Source: Mucilaginibacter myungsuensis
GTDB lineage: Bacteria > Bacteroidota > Bacteroidia > Sphingobacteriales > Sphingobacteriaceae
DNA length: 64,000 nucleotides
NCBI RefSeq assembly: GCF_015222005.1
Contig: NZ_JADFFL010000002.1
Span: forward strand, 372,001-436,000
Direction of reading: 5' to 3'
The notes under the pieces were generated by a model. The model worked only from the letters and a program-made list of their open reading frames with translations. It searched no databases and was not told where the DNA came from. The translations under genes were made by a program, and so were the position numbers. The stretch's first letter is position 1; each line of letters opens with the position of its first letter. This document shows, one piece after another, positions 8,705-16,682 of this stretch.

Positions 8705-9853
8705 ATGATGGCAAATGCTCCGGATATCATCCCCGATGTTTATGTGGTGGCCGACAATATCCTGTCGCCCATTGGGAGCACTACGGTCGAGAATTTAGCA
8801 TCATTACAAACCGGCGTTTCGGGAGTTAAGGCTCAAAGTCGACCCGCTATTTCGAACGAAAGTTTTGTTGCCTCGCTGTTCGATGACGAGCAGATTAAGG
8901 TCATCGACAAAAGTTATACAAGATTTGAAAGTCTATTAGTTTCATCTATAACAGATGCGTTAAGTGGTTTAGGCGAAAATTTCCTAAACGAAAAGACGGG
9001 TCTAATTATATCATCCACCAAAGGCAATATCGATCTGCTGGAGACCGAGGCGCATAACGACGAACTGAATCAACGCATTGCTCTGCATACTTCAGCACAG
9101 ATCGTTGCCGATTGTTTTAGAATCAAAGCTAAACCGGTGGTACTATCCAATGCCTGCATTTCGGGCGTGATGGCTATCCTTACAGGTTTAAGAATGATCA
9201 GATCGGGACAATATGATCAGGTGATCGTTACCGGGGCGGATGTCATTTCTAAATTTGTGTACTCGGGCTTCAAGTCATTCCAGGCATTAAGTGCCGAGGT
9301 TTGCAAACCATTCGATAAAGACCGCGCCGGCCTGAATTTGGGTGAAGGCGCCGCTACCGTCATCCTGTCAAAAAATAAACTGAGTGATAGCGATGTGAAA
9401 GTGAGCAGCGGAGCGATCAGTAACGATGCTAATCACATCTCTGGTCCGTCACGTACAGGGCATGAGTTGGGTTTTGCTATTAAGAAAGCATTGCTGGATG
9501 CGGGTATTGCATCTAACGATATCGGCTACATTTCCGCCCATGGCACGGCTACTAATTATAATGACGAGATGGAAGCCAACGCGATCAACTTCGCGGGTTT
9601 GCAACGCGTACCGCTGAATAGTTTAAAACCTTATTATGGTCACACACTTGGTGCGGCGGGATTGATCGAGTCGATCATTGCCATACACGCCATTAAGACC
9701 GGACAAATATTCTCAAGCCTTGGTTATACAGAAAGTGGCGTGACCCAAACAGTAAATGTGGTGACTGAATTGACGAATACAAATATTACGCATGCGCTCA
9801 AAACCGCATCGGGTTTTGGGGGTTGTAATGCAGCAATGGTTTTTAGCAAGTAA
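8705..9853 (+). CDS. Beta-ketoacyl-ACP synthase, first KS of the aryl-polyene-like operon
   Basis: A 382-residue FabF-like condensing enzyme (type II polyketide/fatty acid synthase logic: decarboxylative Claisen condensation of malonyl-ACP). The nucleophile is Cys151 in SNACISGVM. The two catalytic histidines are in SAHGTATNYND and YYGHTLGAAG, so the Cys-His-His triad is complete. The C-terminus has the expected glycine-rich SGFGGCNAAMVF. It is about 30 residues shorter than E. coli FabF. The next gene starts 1 base after its stop, arguing for translational coupling to a chain-length-factor-like partner. Confidence 0.9.
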   Translation: MMANAPDIIPDVYVVADNILSPIGSTTVENLASLQTGVSGVKAQSRPAISNESFVASLFDDEQIKVIDKSYTRFESLLVSSITDALSGLGENFLNEKTGLIISSTKGNIDLLETEAHNDELNQRIALHTSAQIVADCFRIKAKPVVLSNACISGVMAILTGLRMIRSGQYDQVIVTGADVISKFVYSGFKSFQALSAEVCKPFDKDRAGLNLGEGAATVILSKNKLSDSDVKVSSGAISNDANHISGPSRTGHELGFAIKKALLDAGIASNDIGYISAHGTATNYNDEMEANAINFAGLQRVPLNSLKPYYGHTLGAAGLIESIIAIHAIKTGQIFSSLGYTESGVTQTVNVVTELTNTNITHALKTASGFGGCNAAMVFSK

Positions 9854-9854
9854 T

Positions 9855-10454
9855 ATGTCGGCACCTAAATATATTACCAGCGCTTGCATCATCAGCAATG
9901 ATACCGTCACCCTAAATGGGGAACAGTCTTTTGCGGGCGATAACAGTGGGGTGGATAGTTTTTTGCTGTCGGTCTATCAGCATTTTCAGCTCAGCTACCC
10001 AAAGTTTCATAAGATGGACAGGTTAAGCAAACTGGGCTGGTTGGCTGCCGAATTGCTGTTACAAAATTTTGACAGCGCCTATTATCAACCCGAGCAGGTG
10101 GGCACGGTGCTGGCCAATGCCAACTCCAGTCTGGATATGGATCTGAAGTATTACGATAGCATCAGCGATGTGCCAAGTCCCTCGCTGTTCGTTTACACGC
10201 TGCCCAATATCGTAGCCGGCGAGATCTGTATCCGTCATCATTTTAAAGGAGAAAATGCTTTTTTTGTACAACCAAAGTTTGATGCGGAATTTATCCAGGG
10301 GCAGGTTGACCAATTATTGGATCAGAACATCCTGCAAGCCTGTATTTGCGGCTGGGTAGATGTTTTGGGACAGGCCTACGAGGCTAAGTTGTATTTAGTA
10401 GAGAAAATTAAAAAGGATAATGCCGTGGAGTTTGCGGCAGATCAAATGAAATAA
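9855..10454 (+). CDS. Short ketosynthase-like chain-length-factor protein (Ketoacyl-synt_2 type)
   Basis: A 199-residue protein resembling the N-terminal half of a ketosynthase. The recognisable parts are YITSACIIS at the start, MDRLSKLGWLAAELLL, VGTVLANANSSLDMD and PSLFVYTLPNIVAGEICIRHHF. The segment that would carry the catalytic Cys reads GENAFFVQPKFDAEF and has none, so it cannot be a condensing enzyme alone. Proteins of this size and pattern occur in aryl-polyene and flexirubin clusters, where they are thought to partner a full ketosynthase and limit chain length. ATG 9855 is chosen because it follows the previous stop by one base. The 118-base gap after it contains a large hairpin repeat. 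Confidence 0.72.
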   Translation: MSAPKYITSACIISNDTVTLNGEQSFAGDNSGVDSFLLSVYQHFQLSYPKFHKMDRLSKLGWLAAELLLQNFDSAYYQPEQVGTVLANANSSLDMDLKYYDSISDVPSPSLFVYTLPNIVAGEICIRHHFKGENAFFVQPKFDAEFIQGQVDQLLDQNILQACICGWVDVLGQAYEAKLYLVEKIKKDNAVEFAADQMK

Positions 10455-10462
10455 ATAAAAGT

Positions 10463-10562
10463 TTGTCATCCTGAGGAACGAAGGACCTTCTTCAATATGC
10501 TTTTCGAATAAGCAGGTTCGCTAAGCGGTGTGGTGAAGGTCCTTCGTTCCTCAGGATAACAA
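10463..10562. repeat. 28-bp inverted repeat with 44-base loop inside the KS operon
   Basis: The arm at 10463-10490 (core CATCCTGAGGAACGAAGGAC) and the arm at 10535-10562 (core GTCCTTCGTTCCTCAGGAT) are inverted copies with one mismatch in 28. The element fills almost the whole gap between the first chain-length-factor gene and the second ketosynthase. It resembles the dispersed palindromic repeats of Bacteroidota genomes, and no transposase is present. Confidence 0.85.
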
Positions 10563-10572
10563 TTGGTTTAAT

Positions 10573-11772
10573 ATGAGCGCACCGGTTTACATAGCAGGTT
10601 TAGGAGTAATATCAGCAATTGGTAACAATGTGGCCGACCACCTCGTCGCGTTCAAAAATGAACAGGCAGGTATGGGCGATATCACCCTTTTTGATAGCAT
10701 CCATAAAGGTAATTTGCCCGTTGCTGAGGTGAAGTTGAGTAACACTGAACTTCGCGACCTTACCGGCATGCCGCCTGAGACCAGCAGGACAACCTTGTTG
10801 AGTTTAGTAGCTGCAAAAGAGGCCATTGCCGATGCGGCGATCCCCGACCTGAAGAACTTGCGAACCGGTTTTGTATCGGCCAACACCGTTGGTGGCATGG
10901 ACCGCAGCGAAGATTTTTTTATAGACTTTTTAGCTGATAACAATAAGGGTAAACTAAAGAACGTGTACGACCACGAGTGTGGTAGCATTACCGAAGCCGT
11001 TGCCGTTGAGCTTGGTCTCACAGACCTGATGACCACCATCAGCACAGCCTGTTCATCATCGGCTAATGCTATATTTTACGGTGCGAGGCTGATCCGGAAT
11101 GGACTGGCTGACGTGATCGTTGCCGGCGGCGCCGATTCGCTGACCAAGTTTACGCTCAATGGGTTTAATACGCTGATGATCCTGGACAAGGAATTTTGCA
11201 AACCCTTTGACCAGAACCGTGAAGGATTGAATTTAGGGGAGGGTGCGGGTTACGTTGTGCTGGTTTCAGACGCAGTAGTGGCGACTTTGAATAAAGAACC
11301 ATACTGCCTGCTTAGCGGCTATCAAAACAGTAACGACGCTTACCATCAAACGGCATCATCGCCGGACGGTACAGGATCTTACATGGCGATGCAGGGCGCG
11401 TTGAAAAGAGCCGGTCTTCAAACATCGGACATAGACTACATCAACGTACACGGTACTGGTACGCCTAATAATGATGGCGCTGAGGGGACAGCCATCAAAC
11501 GCTTGTTCGGGCCGGAGTATCCGCCGTTGAGTTCTACCAAATCCTTTACCGGGCATACGCTTGGTGGTAGCGGTGGCGTAGAAGCGGTGTTTAGCGCGCT
11601 GGCTATCAAAAATAAGATCATTTGTCCTAATCTCCGTTTCCAAACACAGATGGAAGACCTGCCTTTTGCGCCGGTCACCAAATATCTGGAGGGGCAGCAA
11701 GTGAACCACGTCATGTCCAATTCGTTCGGTTTTGGCGGTAATTGTACATCATTAATTTTCTCTAAGATATAA
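10573..11772 (+). CDS. Beta-ketoacyl-ACP synthase, second KS of the operon (FabF-like)
   Basis: A 399-residue complete condensing enzyme. The triad is Cys160 in STACSSSANAI, His293 in NVHGTGTPNND and His328 in SFTGHTLGGSGG, and the C-terminal SNSFGFGGNCTSLIF motif is intact. It is about as long as FabF and probably extends an ACP-bound chain made from the lyase product. The last base of its TAA stop is the first base of the next gene's ATG (TAATG), the usual arrangement for a ketosynthase alpha/beta heterodimer made in equal amounts. The ATG is 10 bases after the hairpin repeat. Confidence 0.92.
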   Translation: MSAPVYIAGLGVISAIGNNVADHLVAFKNEQAGMGDITLFDSIHKGNLPVAEVKLSNTELRDLTGMPPETSRTTLLSLVAAKEAIADAAIPDLKNLRTGFVSANTVGGMDRSEDFFIDFLADNNKGKLKNVYDHECGSITEAVAVELGLTDLMTTISTACSSSANAIFYGARLIRNGLADVIVAGGADSLTKFTLNGFNTLMILDKEFCKPFDQNREGLNLGEGAGYVVLVSDAVVATLNKEPYCLLSGYQNSNDAYHQTASSPDGTGSYMAMQGALKRAGLQTSDIDYINVHGTGTPNNDGAEGTAIKRLFGPEYPPLSSTKSFTGHTLGGSGGVEAVFSALAIKNKIICPNLRFQTQMEDLPFAPVTKYLEGQQVNHVMSNSFGFGGNCTSLIFSKI

Positions 11773-12833
11773 TGAAGGCTTACATTCGTTCCGCTTCTGC
11801 CATATCGGCCCAACATACTTTTGGTGACCAGCCTTTCCTGACCAACATCGTTGAGTACACAGGCAATTGGTTAAAACCTATCGAGCCTGACTATAAAGCC
11901 TACATCGATCCTAAACTGATCCGCCGGATGAGCCACGTCATCAAGATGGGATTGGCTACCGCTTTGGATTGTTTACAACAAGCTAAACTGGATCAACCAG
12001 ACGCGATCATCACCGGAACCGCGATGGGCATTATGGAGGATACGGTCTCTTTCCTGACCCGCATTGTGGAGATGCAGGAAGAGATGCTGTCGCCAACGGC
12101 ATTTATCCAGTCTACGCACAATACCGTGGCGGCACAGATCGCTCTATCGCTTAAATGCCATAACTATAACAATACGTTTGTGCATAAAGGCGTGTCTTTC
12201 GAAAACGCTGTGTTGGACGCTTTGATGCTTATTAACGAGGGTGAGGCGAGAGATGTTTTAGTTGGCGGTATTGATGAAATGGTGGATGTCAGCTATAAAG
12301 TACTTACCCGTTTGGGGCTGTACAAGCGTAAGGAAATATCGAATCTGTATCTGTTCAAAGAAAAGTCTAAAGGGACCATCGGCAGCGAAGGCGCAAGCTT
12401 TTTTGTATTGAGCGATAAGCCTGGCGATGTACTTGCCGAACTGACCGCATTAAAAACATTCTTTGATCAGGATACAACTTTAGACCCGGCACCTGCTATC
12501 ACTAAGTTTTTAGCAGAGAATGGTCTTACCATTGACGATATTGATCTGGTGATCACCGGCAAAAATGGCGACATTAACAATGATGCGCCTTATGATAAAC
12601 TAAAAGTTGGTCTATTCCAAAATACCGAATGTGTCAACTATAAACACCTGAGTGGTGAGTATCCCACCTCATCGGGTTTTGCCCTTTGGGTGGCGGCAAA
12701 TATCATCGGCAAACAAATAGTGCCTACTGTTTTATTAGAGGACCAACGCAAAATACCCGCACCTAAAAAAGTGCTGATCTATAACCGATACCAAAACAGG
12801 TATCATTCCCTGATGCTGGTATCGGCCTGCTGA
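11772..12833 (+). CDS. Ketosynthase-like chain length factor lacking the catalytic Cys
   Basis: A 353-residue KS-fold protein overlapping the previous gene by one base. Aligned by eye with that KS, the nucleophile position is Gly140 (FVHKGVSFENAV instead of the TACSSSANAI type). The first catalytic His is also gone (ITGKNGDINND where the partner has VHGTGTPNND). The second His appears kept in NYKHLSGEYPTSSGF. Loss of the nucleophile with retention of the fold is what chain length factors show, so I infer a heterodimer with the KS just upstream. The operon ends here; purD converges 22 bases later. Confidence 0.85.
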   Translation: MKAYIRSASAISAQHTFGDQPFLTNIVEYTGNWLKPIEPDYKAYIDPKLIRRMSHVIKMGLATALDCLQQAKLDQPDAIITGTAMGIMEDTVSFLTRIVEMQEEMLSPTAFIQSTHNTVAAQIALSLKCHNYNNTFVHKGVSFENAVLDALMLINEGEARDVLVGGIDEMVDVSYKVLTRLGLYKRKEISNLYLFKEKSKGTIGSEGASFFVLSDKPGDVLAELTALKTFFDQDTTLDPAPAITKFLAENGLTIDDIDLVITGKNGDINNDAPYDKLKVGLFQNTECVNYKHLSGEYPTSSGFALWVAANIIGKQIVPTVLLEDQRKIPAPKKVLIYNRYQNRYHSLMLVSAC

Positions 12834-12855
12834 TCAAATAGCGACCTGCTGTGAA

Positions 12856-14130
12856 TTACAGTAGATCGAACCCGATATCTTTTCGGAAAACCTTACCATC
12901 GTAATAGATACGGCTGGCATCGGCGGTAGCTTGTTGCAATGCATCGAACATGTTATCCTGCAAGGTGGTCACCATTAATACACGGCCACCGGCGGTAATT
13001 ACGTCCTCGCCCTGTAAAGCGGTCCCCGCCTGGAAAACCTGAGATCCGCGCACGTTATCCATACCGGTGATCACGTCGCCTTTCATATAATCGCCGGGAT
13101 AACCGCCAGCTACGCATACTACGGTAACGGCAGTTTTTGGCGATATCACTAATTCTTTCTCGTGCAGGTTGCCTTCGGCTACGCCTTGTAATAGATCCAC
13201 AAAATCGCTTTCGATGCGCATCATTACGCTCTCGGTCTCGGGGTCACCCATACGGGCGTTGTACTCGATGGTGTATGGATCACCGCCATCATTCATCAGG
13301 CCGATAAAGATGAAACCTTTGTATGGGATGCCCTCTTTTTTTAGACCTTCCACAGTAGGGATAACGATGCGGTCCTCAACCTTTTTCAGGAAATCGGCAT
13401 CAGCAAATGGCACCGGAGAGACCGAGCCCATACCGCCGGTATTCAAACCTGTATCGCCTTCGCCTATGCGTTTGTAATCCTTGGCTTCGGGTAATATTTT
13501 ATAGTGTTCGCCGTCGGTCATCACAAACACCGAAAGCTCAATACCCTTTAAAAATTGCTCTATCACTACCTTGCTGCTGGCATCGCCAAATTTGGCTTCG
13601 GCAAGCATCTCGTTCAGTTCGTATTTGGCTTCGTTTAAGGTGGTGCAGATCAGTACACCTTTACCGGCGGCAAGGCCGTCGGCTTTTAATACGATCGGCA
13701 GACCCGCTGTTTCCAGGTAGGTCAAGCCATCCTGCAAAGTATCTTTAGTGAATGTAGCCGAAGCAGCAGTAGGGATATTATGGCGTTGCATAAACTGTTT
13801 GCTGTAATCCTTGCTACCTTCTAACTGCGCACCCTCGGCCTGCGGACCGATAACAGGAACGTGCTTAATAGCGTCATCGGCCAAAAAGAAATCATGAACA
13901 CCTTTTACCAACGGTTCCTCAGGACCTACCAATACCAGATCGATAGCATGGTCGATAACCAATTGTTTGATAGCCGCAAAGTCGGTAACCTTAATGTTTA
14001 CGGTCGTTCCATATTGGTGTGTACCGGCATTGCCCGGGGCAATAAAAAGCTTATCACATTTTGGGCTTTGGGCTATCTTCCAGGCGAAGGCGCTTTCCCT
14101 TCCGCCCGAACCGAGGATCAGGATATTCAT
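12856..14130 (-). CDS. purD: Phosphoribosylamine-glycine ligase (GAR synthetase)
   Basis: A 424-residue ATP-grasp enzyme joining phosphoribosylamine and glycine in purine synthesis. The N-terminus MNILILGSGGRESAFAWK and the APGNAGT motif are diagnostic. The ATP-grasp core has PIVLKADGLAAGKGV and NTGGMGSVSP, then EYNARMGDPETE, which holds the metal and ATP ligands. The length is normal (E. coli about 429). The gene stands alone on the minus strand, separated from pepT by a repeat-rich 128-base gap, and has a consensus -7 element only 9 bases before its ATG. Confidence 0.97.
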   Translation of the reverse strand: MNILILGSGGRESAFAWKIAQSPKCDKLFIAPGNAGTHQYGTTVNIKVTDFAAIKQLVIDHAIDLVLVGPEEPLVKGVHDFFLADDAIKHVPVIGPQAEGAQLEGSKDYSKQFMQRHNIPTAASATFTKDTLQDGLTYLETAGLPIVLKADGLAAGKGVLICTTLNEAKYELNEMLAEAKFGDASSKVVIEQFLKGIELSVFVMTDGEHYKILPEAKDYKRIGEGDTGLNTGGMGSVSPVPFADADFLKKVEDRIVIPTVEGLKKEGIPYKGFIFIGLMNDGGDPYTIEYNARMGDPETESVMMRIESDFVDLLQGVAEGNLHEKELVISPKTAVTVVCVAGGYPGDYMKGDVITGMDNVRGSQVFQAGTALQGEDVITAGGRVLMVTTLQDNMFDALQQATADASRIYYDGKVFRKDIGFDLL

Positions 14131-14138
14131 AGTGAGGG

Positions 14139-14146
14139 CAAAGATA
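14139..14146 (-). promoter_or_regulatory. -7 promoter element (TATCTTTG) of purD
   Basis: Read on the minus strand, TATCTTTG is an exact TAnnTTTG match. It ends 9 bases before the purD ATG, so transcription would start within about 2-4 bases of the start codon. No convincing -33 element is seen. Confidence 0.55.
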
Positions 14147-14160
14147 GGTTTTTTGGGGGA

Positions 14161-14254
14161 GACGGGAAGTCGGAAAGACGGGAAGTCCGAAAGACGAATA
14201 ATAGCAGCTTTTCCTATTTCAACGAATATCTTTCGGACTTTCCGACTTCCGGTC
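14161..14254. repeat. Tandem 16-bp repeat plus inverted copy between purD and pepT
   Basis: Two tandem 16-mers, GACGGGAAGTCGGAAA (14161-14176) and GACGGGAAGTCCGAAA (14177-14192), differ at one base. An inverted relative (core CTTTCGGACTTTCCGACTTC, about 14230-14249) follows about 35 bases later. Together they can form a long hairpin in the leader of purD or the tail of pepT. Confidence 0.75.
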
Positions 14255-14258
14255 TAAT

Positions 14259-15506
14259 TTAGCTCCGCTCTTCCCACACCATACACAAATGCAAAATGGT
14301 CTGCACCGCTTTGTTCATATCCTGGATAGATACCCACTCCTGCCTGCCATGGAAGGCATGCTCGCCGGCGAAGATATTAGGGCAGGGCAATCCCATAAAA
14401 GATAGGCGCGAACCATCTGTACCGCCGCGGATGCTGCGGAGATGCGGTTCCATTCCTGCACGTTTGATGGCTTCGATCCCATATTCGGTTATGTGCGGGT
14501 GTTTATCAAGCACCTGCTTCATATTGCGGTACTGGGGTTTGGTGCTCAGCTGGCAGCTGGATCCGGGGAAATTCCGAAGAATCTGGTCGGCGATCTGGCG
14601 AATGGTGTTGGCGTGCTCAGCCAATTTATCATCCTCAAAATCGCGGATGATGAATTCTATTTCCGCTTGCTCTACATGCCCGCTGATCCCGACCGGGTGC
14701 ACAAAGCCCTGCTTGTCTTCGGTCCCTTCGGGCGACAGCTCAAATGGTAGGGCCGATACGATCTGTCCGGCTATTTTAATGGCACTTTCCATATTGCCTT
14801 TGGCAAAGCCGGGGTGGGCGCTGACGCCGTTAATGGTCAGTTTTGCTCCGTCGGCACTGAAGGTCTCGTTCTCGATATGGCCTGTGCTTTCACCATCCAT
14901 GGTATAGCCTGCATGAGCCCCCAATTTTTCAATGTCGACCTTATCTACACCACGGCCTATCTCTTCATCGGGTGTGAACAGGATACGGATCTTGCCGTGT
15001 TTGATATCCGGGTTATTGATCAATTGATAGCAGGCATCCATGATCTCGGCTACGCCGGCCTTGTTATCGGCGCCAAGTAAGGTAGTGCCGCTGGCAGTGA
15101 TGATATCGTTACCTATCTGGTTCTTCAGGTCGGGGTGTTCGGTCATTTTTAGAATGACGATATTATCATCAGGCAGCACAAGCTCTTGCCCCTGATAGTT
15201 TTGATGGACGATCGGTTTAACCCCCGTCCCACTGCAATCGGGCGCGGTATCCATGTGCGAGCAAAAGCAGATCACAGGCACTTCCTTATCGGTATTTGAA
15301 GGGATGGTGGCATATACGTAGCCATGTTCATCAAGATGGGCATCGGTTACGCCCATGTCCAATAGCTCGTCCACCAATACCCGCCCCAGGTCTTTTTGTT
15401 TCTCTGTAGAAGGGCAGGTAGATGATGCCGGATCTGACTGTGTGTCTATCTGTACGTAACGTAAGAACCGCTCGGCGGCGGTGAAAGTTAAATTGATTAA
15501 ATTCAT
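14259..15506 (-). CDS. pepT: Peptidase T (tripeptide aminopeptidase)
   Basis: An M20-family zinc enzyme of about 415 residues cleaving the N-terminal residue from tripeptides in the cytoplasm. Metal ligands are visible in order: CFCSHMDTAPD, LLGADNKAGVAEI, FTPDEEIGRGVDK, YTMDGEST and, near the C-terminus, EHAFHGRQEWV. FLRYVQIDTQSD near the N-terminus is typical of PepT. The frame continues to an ATG at 15551, but the extra 15 residues are not seen in the family, so I prefer ATG 15506. It is divergent from the operon beginning at 15599. Confidence 0.95.
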   Translation of the reverse strand: MNLINLTFTAAERFLRYVQIDTQSDPASSTCPSTEKQKDLGRVLVDELLDMGVTDAHLDEHGYVYATIPSNTDKEVPVICFCSHMDTAPDCSGTGVKPIVHQNYQGQELVLPDDNIVILKMTEHPDLKNQIGNDIITASGTTLLGADNKAGVAEIMDACYQLINNPDIKHGKIRILFTPDEEIGRGVDKVDIEKLGAHAGYTMDGESTGHIENETFSADGAKLTINGVSAHPGFAKGNMESAIKIAGQIVSALPFELSPEGTEDKQGFVHPVGISGHVEQAEIEFIIRDFEDDKLAEHANTIRQIADQILRNFPGSSCQLSTKPQYRNMKQVLDKHPHITEYGIEAIKRAGMEPHLRSIRGGTDGSRLSFMGLPCPNIFAGEHAFHGRQEWVSIQDMNKAVQTILHLCMVWEERS

Positions 15507-15598
15507 CCCGATATATTTTTCCACAGCAAATGTTATCTTATTTTTGGCCATATTTAAATAATGCCCTAATTATTTAACCCTGTTAATTCAAATAACAA

Positions 15599-16306
15599 TT
15601 GAAAAACATATTTATTACCCTTGTTCTTTTTTCCGCCGTTTCTTTTTCGGCTCAGGCCCAGTACGAATTCCCTGAGTGGGGCATCGGCGGCTCGGTTGGC
15701 ATGGTAAGGCCTTATTCTGATACCCGCATAAATGATACCCAAAGGGCTTTCGCATTGGATCTTTTTTGGAATTATAGCCCGTATCTGCCATTTTCTTTCG
15801 AGGCGCAGACGGGTAGACTTGCAGGCGGTGGTGCAACAGCCGACCCTTACGGACGCTTTTTTGTGAACGACTATCTGGCGCTGGATCTGCATGGCGACCT
15901 GCAATTAGGCGAGGTGGTAGATTTTCAGGGGAATTTTTTGTTAGAACGGTTAAAAGGCTTTTACTCGGGCATTGGTGTTGGAGCTATGTTTAACAATTTA
16001 ACGTCGATACAGCGGGTAGACCCTACTAACTCTACCTATATTTTCCCAGGGAAAGAAAAGTCGGTCTCAATACTTGTTCCGCTTCGCTGGGGATACGAGT
16101 TCAAGGTCTTTAATTACTACGATGTACCGATCATATCCATAAATCTTAACTACACTCATTACCTTACCTTTGCAGAAAGTTTGGATGGGTACGATGACCC
16201 AAGCAGCAAATTCAAGAATAATGCCCAAGATATGTACCGATATATTAGTGTTGGCGTTAAACTTAACTTCGGTAATACCAGACAGTATTTTAAGCCTATC
16301 CGATAA
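15599..16306 (+). CDS. Outer-membrane beta-barrel-like secreted protein
   Basis: A 235-residue protein with a signal peptide (MKNIFITLVLFSAVSFSAQA) read from a TTG start; no ATG fits the frame before the signal. The mature part has alternating hydrophobic strands, glycine and aromatic residues, and a strand-like ending (YISVGVKLNFG). These suggest a small eight-stranded barrel of the OmpA/OMP_b-brl type, but I see no family signature. It is first in a tightly spaced set with the YjbR-like gene (5-base gap), the M14 peptidase and the rhomboid. Confidence 0.7.
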   Translation: MKNIFITLVLFSAVSFSAQAQYEFPEWGIGGSVGMVRPYSDTRINDTQRAFALDLFWNYSPYLPFSFEAQTGRLAGGGATADPYGRFFVNDYLALDLHGDLQLGEVVDFQGNFLLERLKGFYSGIGVGAMFNNLTSIQRVDPTNSTYIFPGKEKSVSILVPLRWGYEFKVFNYYDVPIISINLNYTHYLTFAESLDGYDDPSSKFKNNAQDMYRYISVGVKLNFGNTRQYFKPIR

Positions 16307-16311
16307 TTAGT

Positions 16312-16668
16312 ATGGATATAGAGACCCTGCGCGACTATTGTTTAAGCAAACCCGTTGTAACTGAAGGTCTCCCTTTTGGTGAGGATACGCTGGTGTTTAA
16401 AGTGGGCGAGAAGATCTTTTTATTGATCGGCATTGCCGAGGCTAAAAGTTTCAACGTTAAATGCGATCCTGAGTTGGCCATAGAATTACGCGAACGCCAC
16501 AGTGAGGTAGTCCCCGGTTACCACATGAACAAGAAACACTGGAATACCGTACACATGGACGGCGTCCTGAGCCATAAGCAACTATGCGATATGATAGACC
16601 ACTCGTATGATCTGGTGCTGAAAAGTTTACCTAAGAAGTTGCAGGCCGAGATAGCCGAACTTGAATAA
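16312..16668 (+). CDS. MmcQ/YjbR family protein
   Basis: A 118-residue cytoplasmic protein with the CyaY-like double-wing fold of the MmcQ/YjbR family. The typical pieces are the opening MDIETLRDYCLSKPVVTE, FPFGE-like LPFGEDTLVFKVG, the strand KSFNVKCDPELAIELRE, and HMNKKHWNTVHMDG, the most conserved family motif. The biochemical role is unknown; DNA binding has been proposed for the family. Its place between membrane and secreted protein genes looks incidental. Confidence 0.88.
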   Translation: MDIETLRDYCLSKPVVTEGLPFGEDTLVFKVGEKIFLLIGIAEAKSFNVKCDPELAIELRERHSEVVPGYHMNKKHWNTVHMDGVLSHKQLCDMIDHSYDLVLKSLPKKLQAEIAELE

Positions 16669-16682
16669 TTTTCCCCTTTGCC

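Noticed and set aside
12846-12864. A terminator between the CLF gene and purD
   Set aside because: CTGCTGT/ACAGTAG forms only a weak seven-pair stem with no T-run, and it overlaps the purD stop codon.
13169-13748. Long antisense frames opposite purD
   Set aside because: They mirror the codon pattern of purD, are Arg/Ser-rich without motifs, and purD itself is unmistakable.
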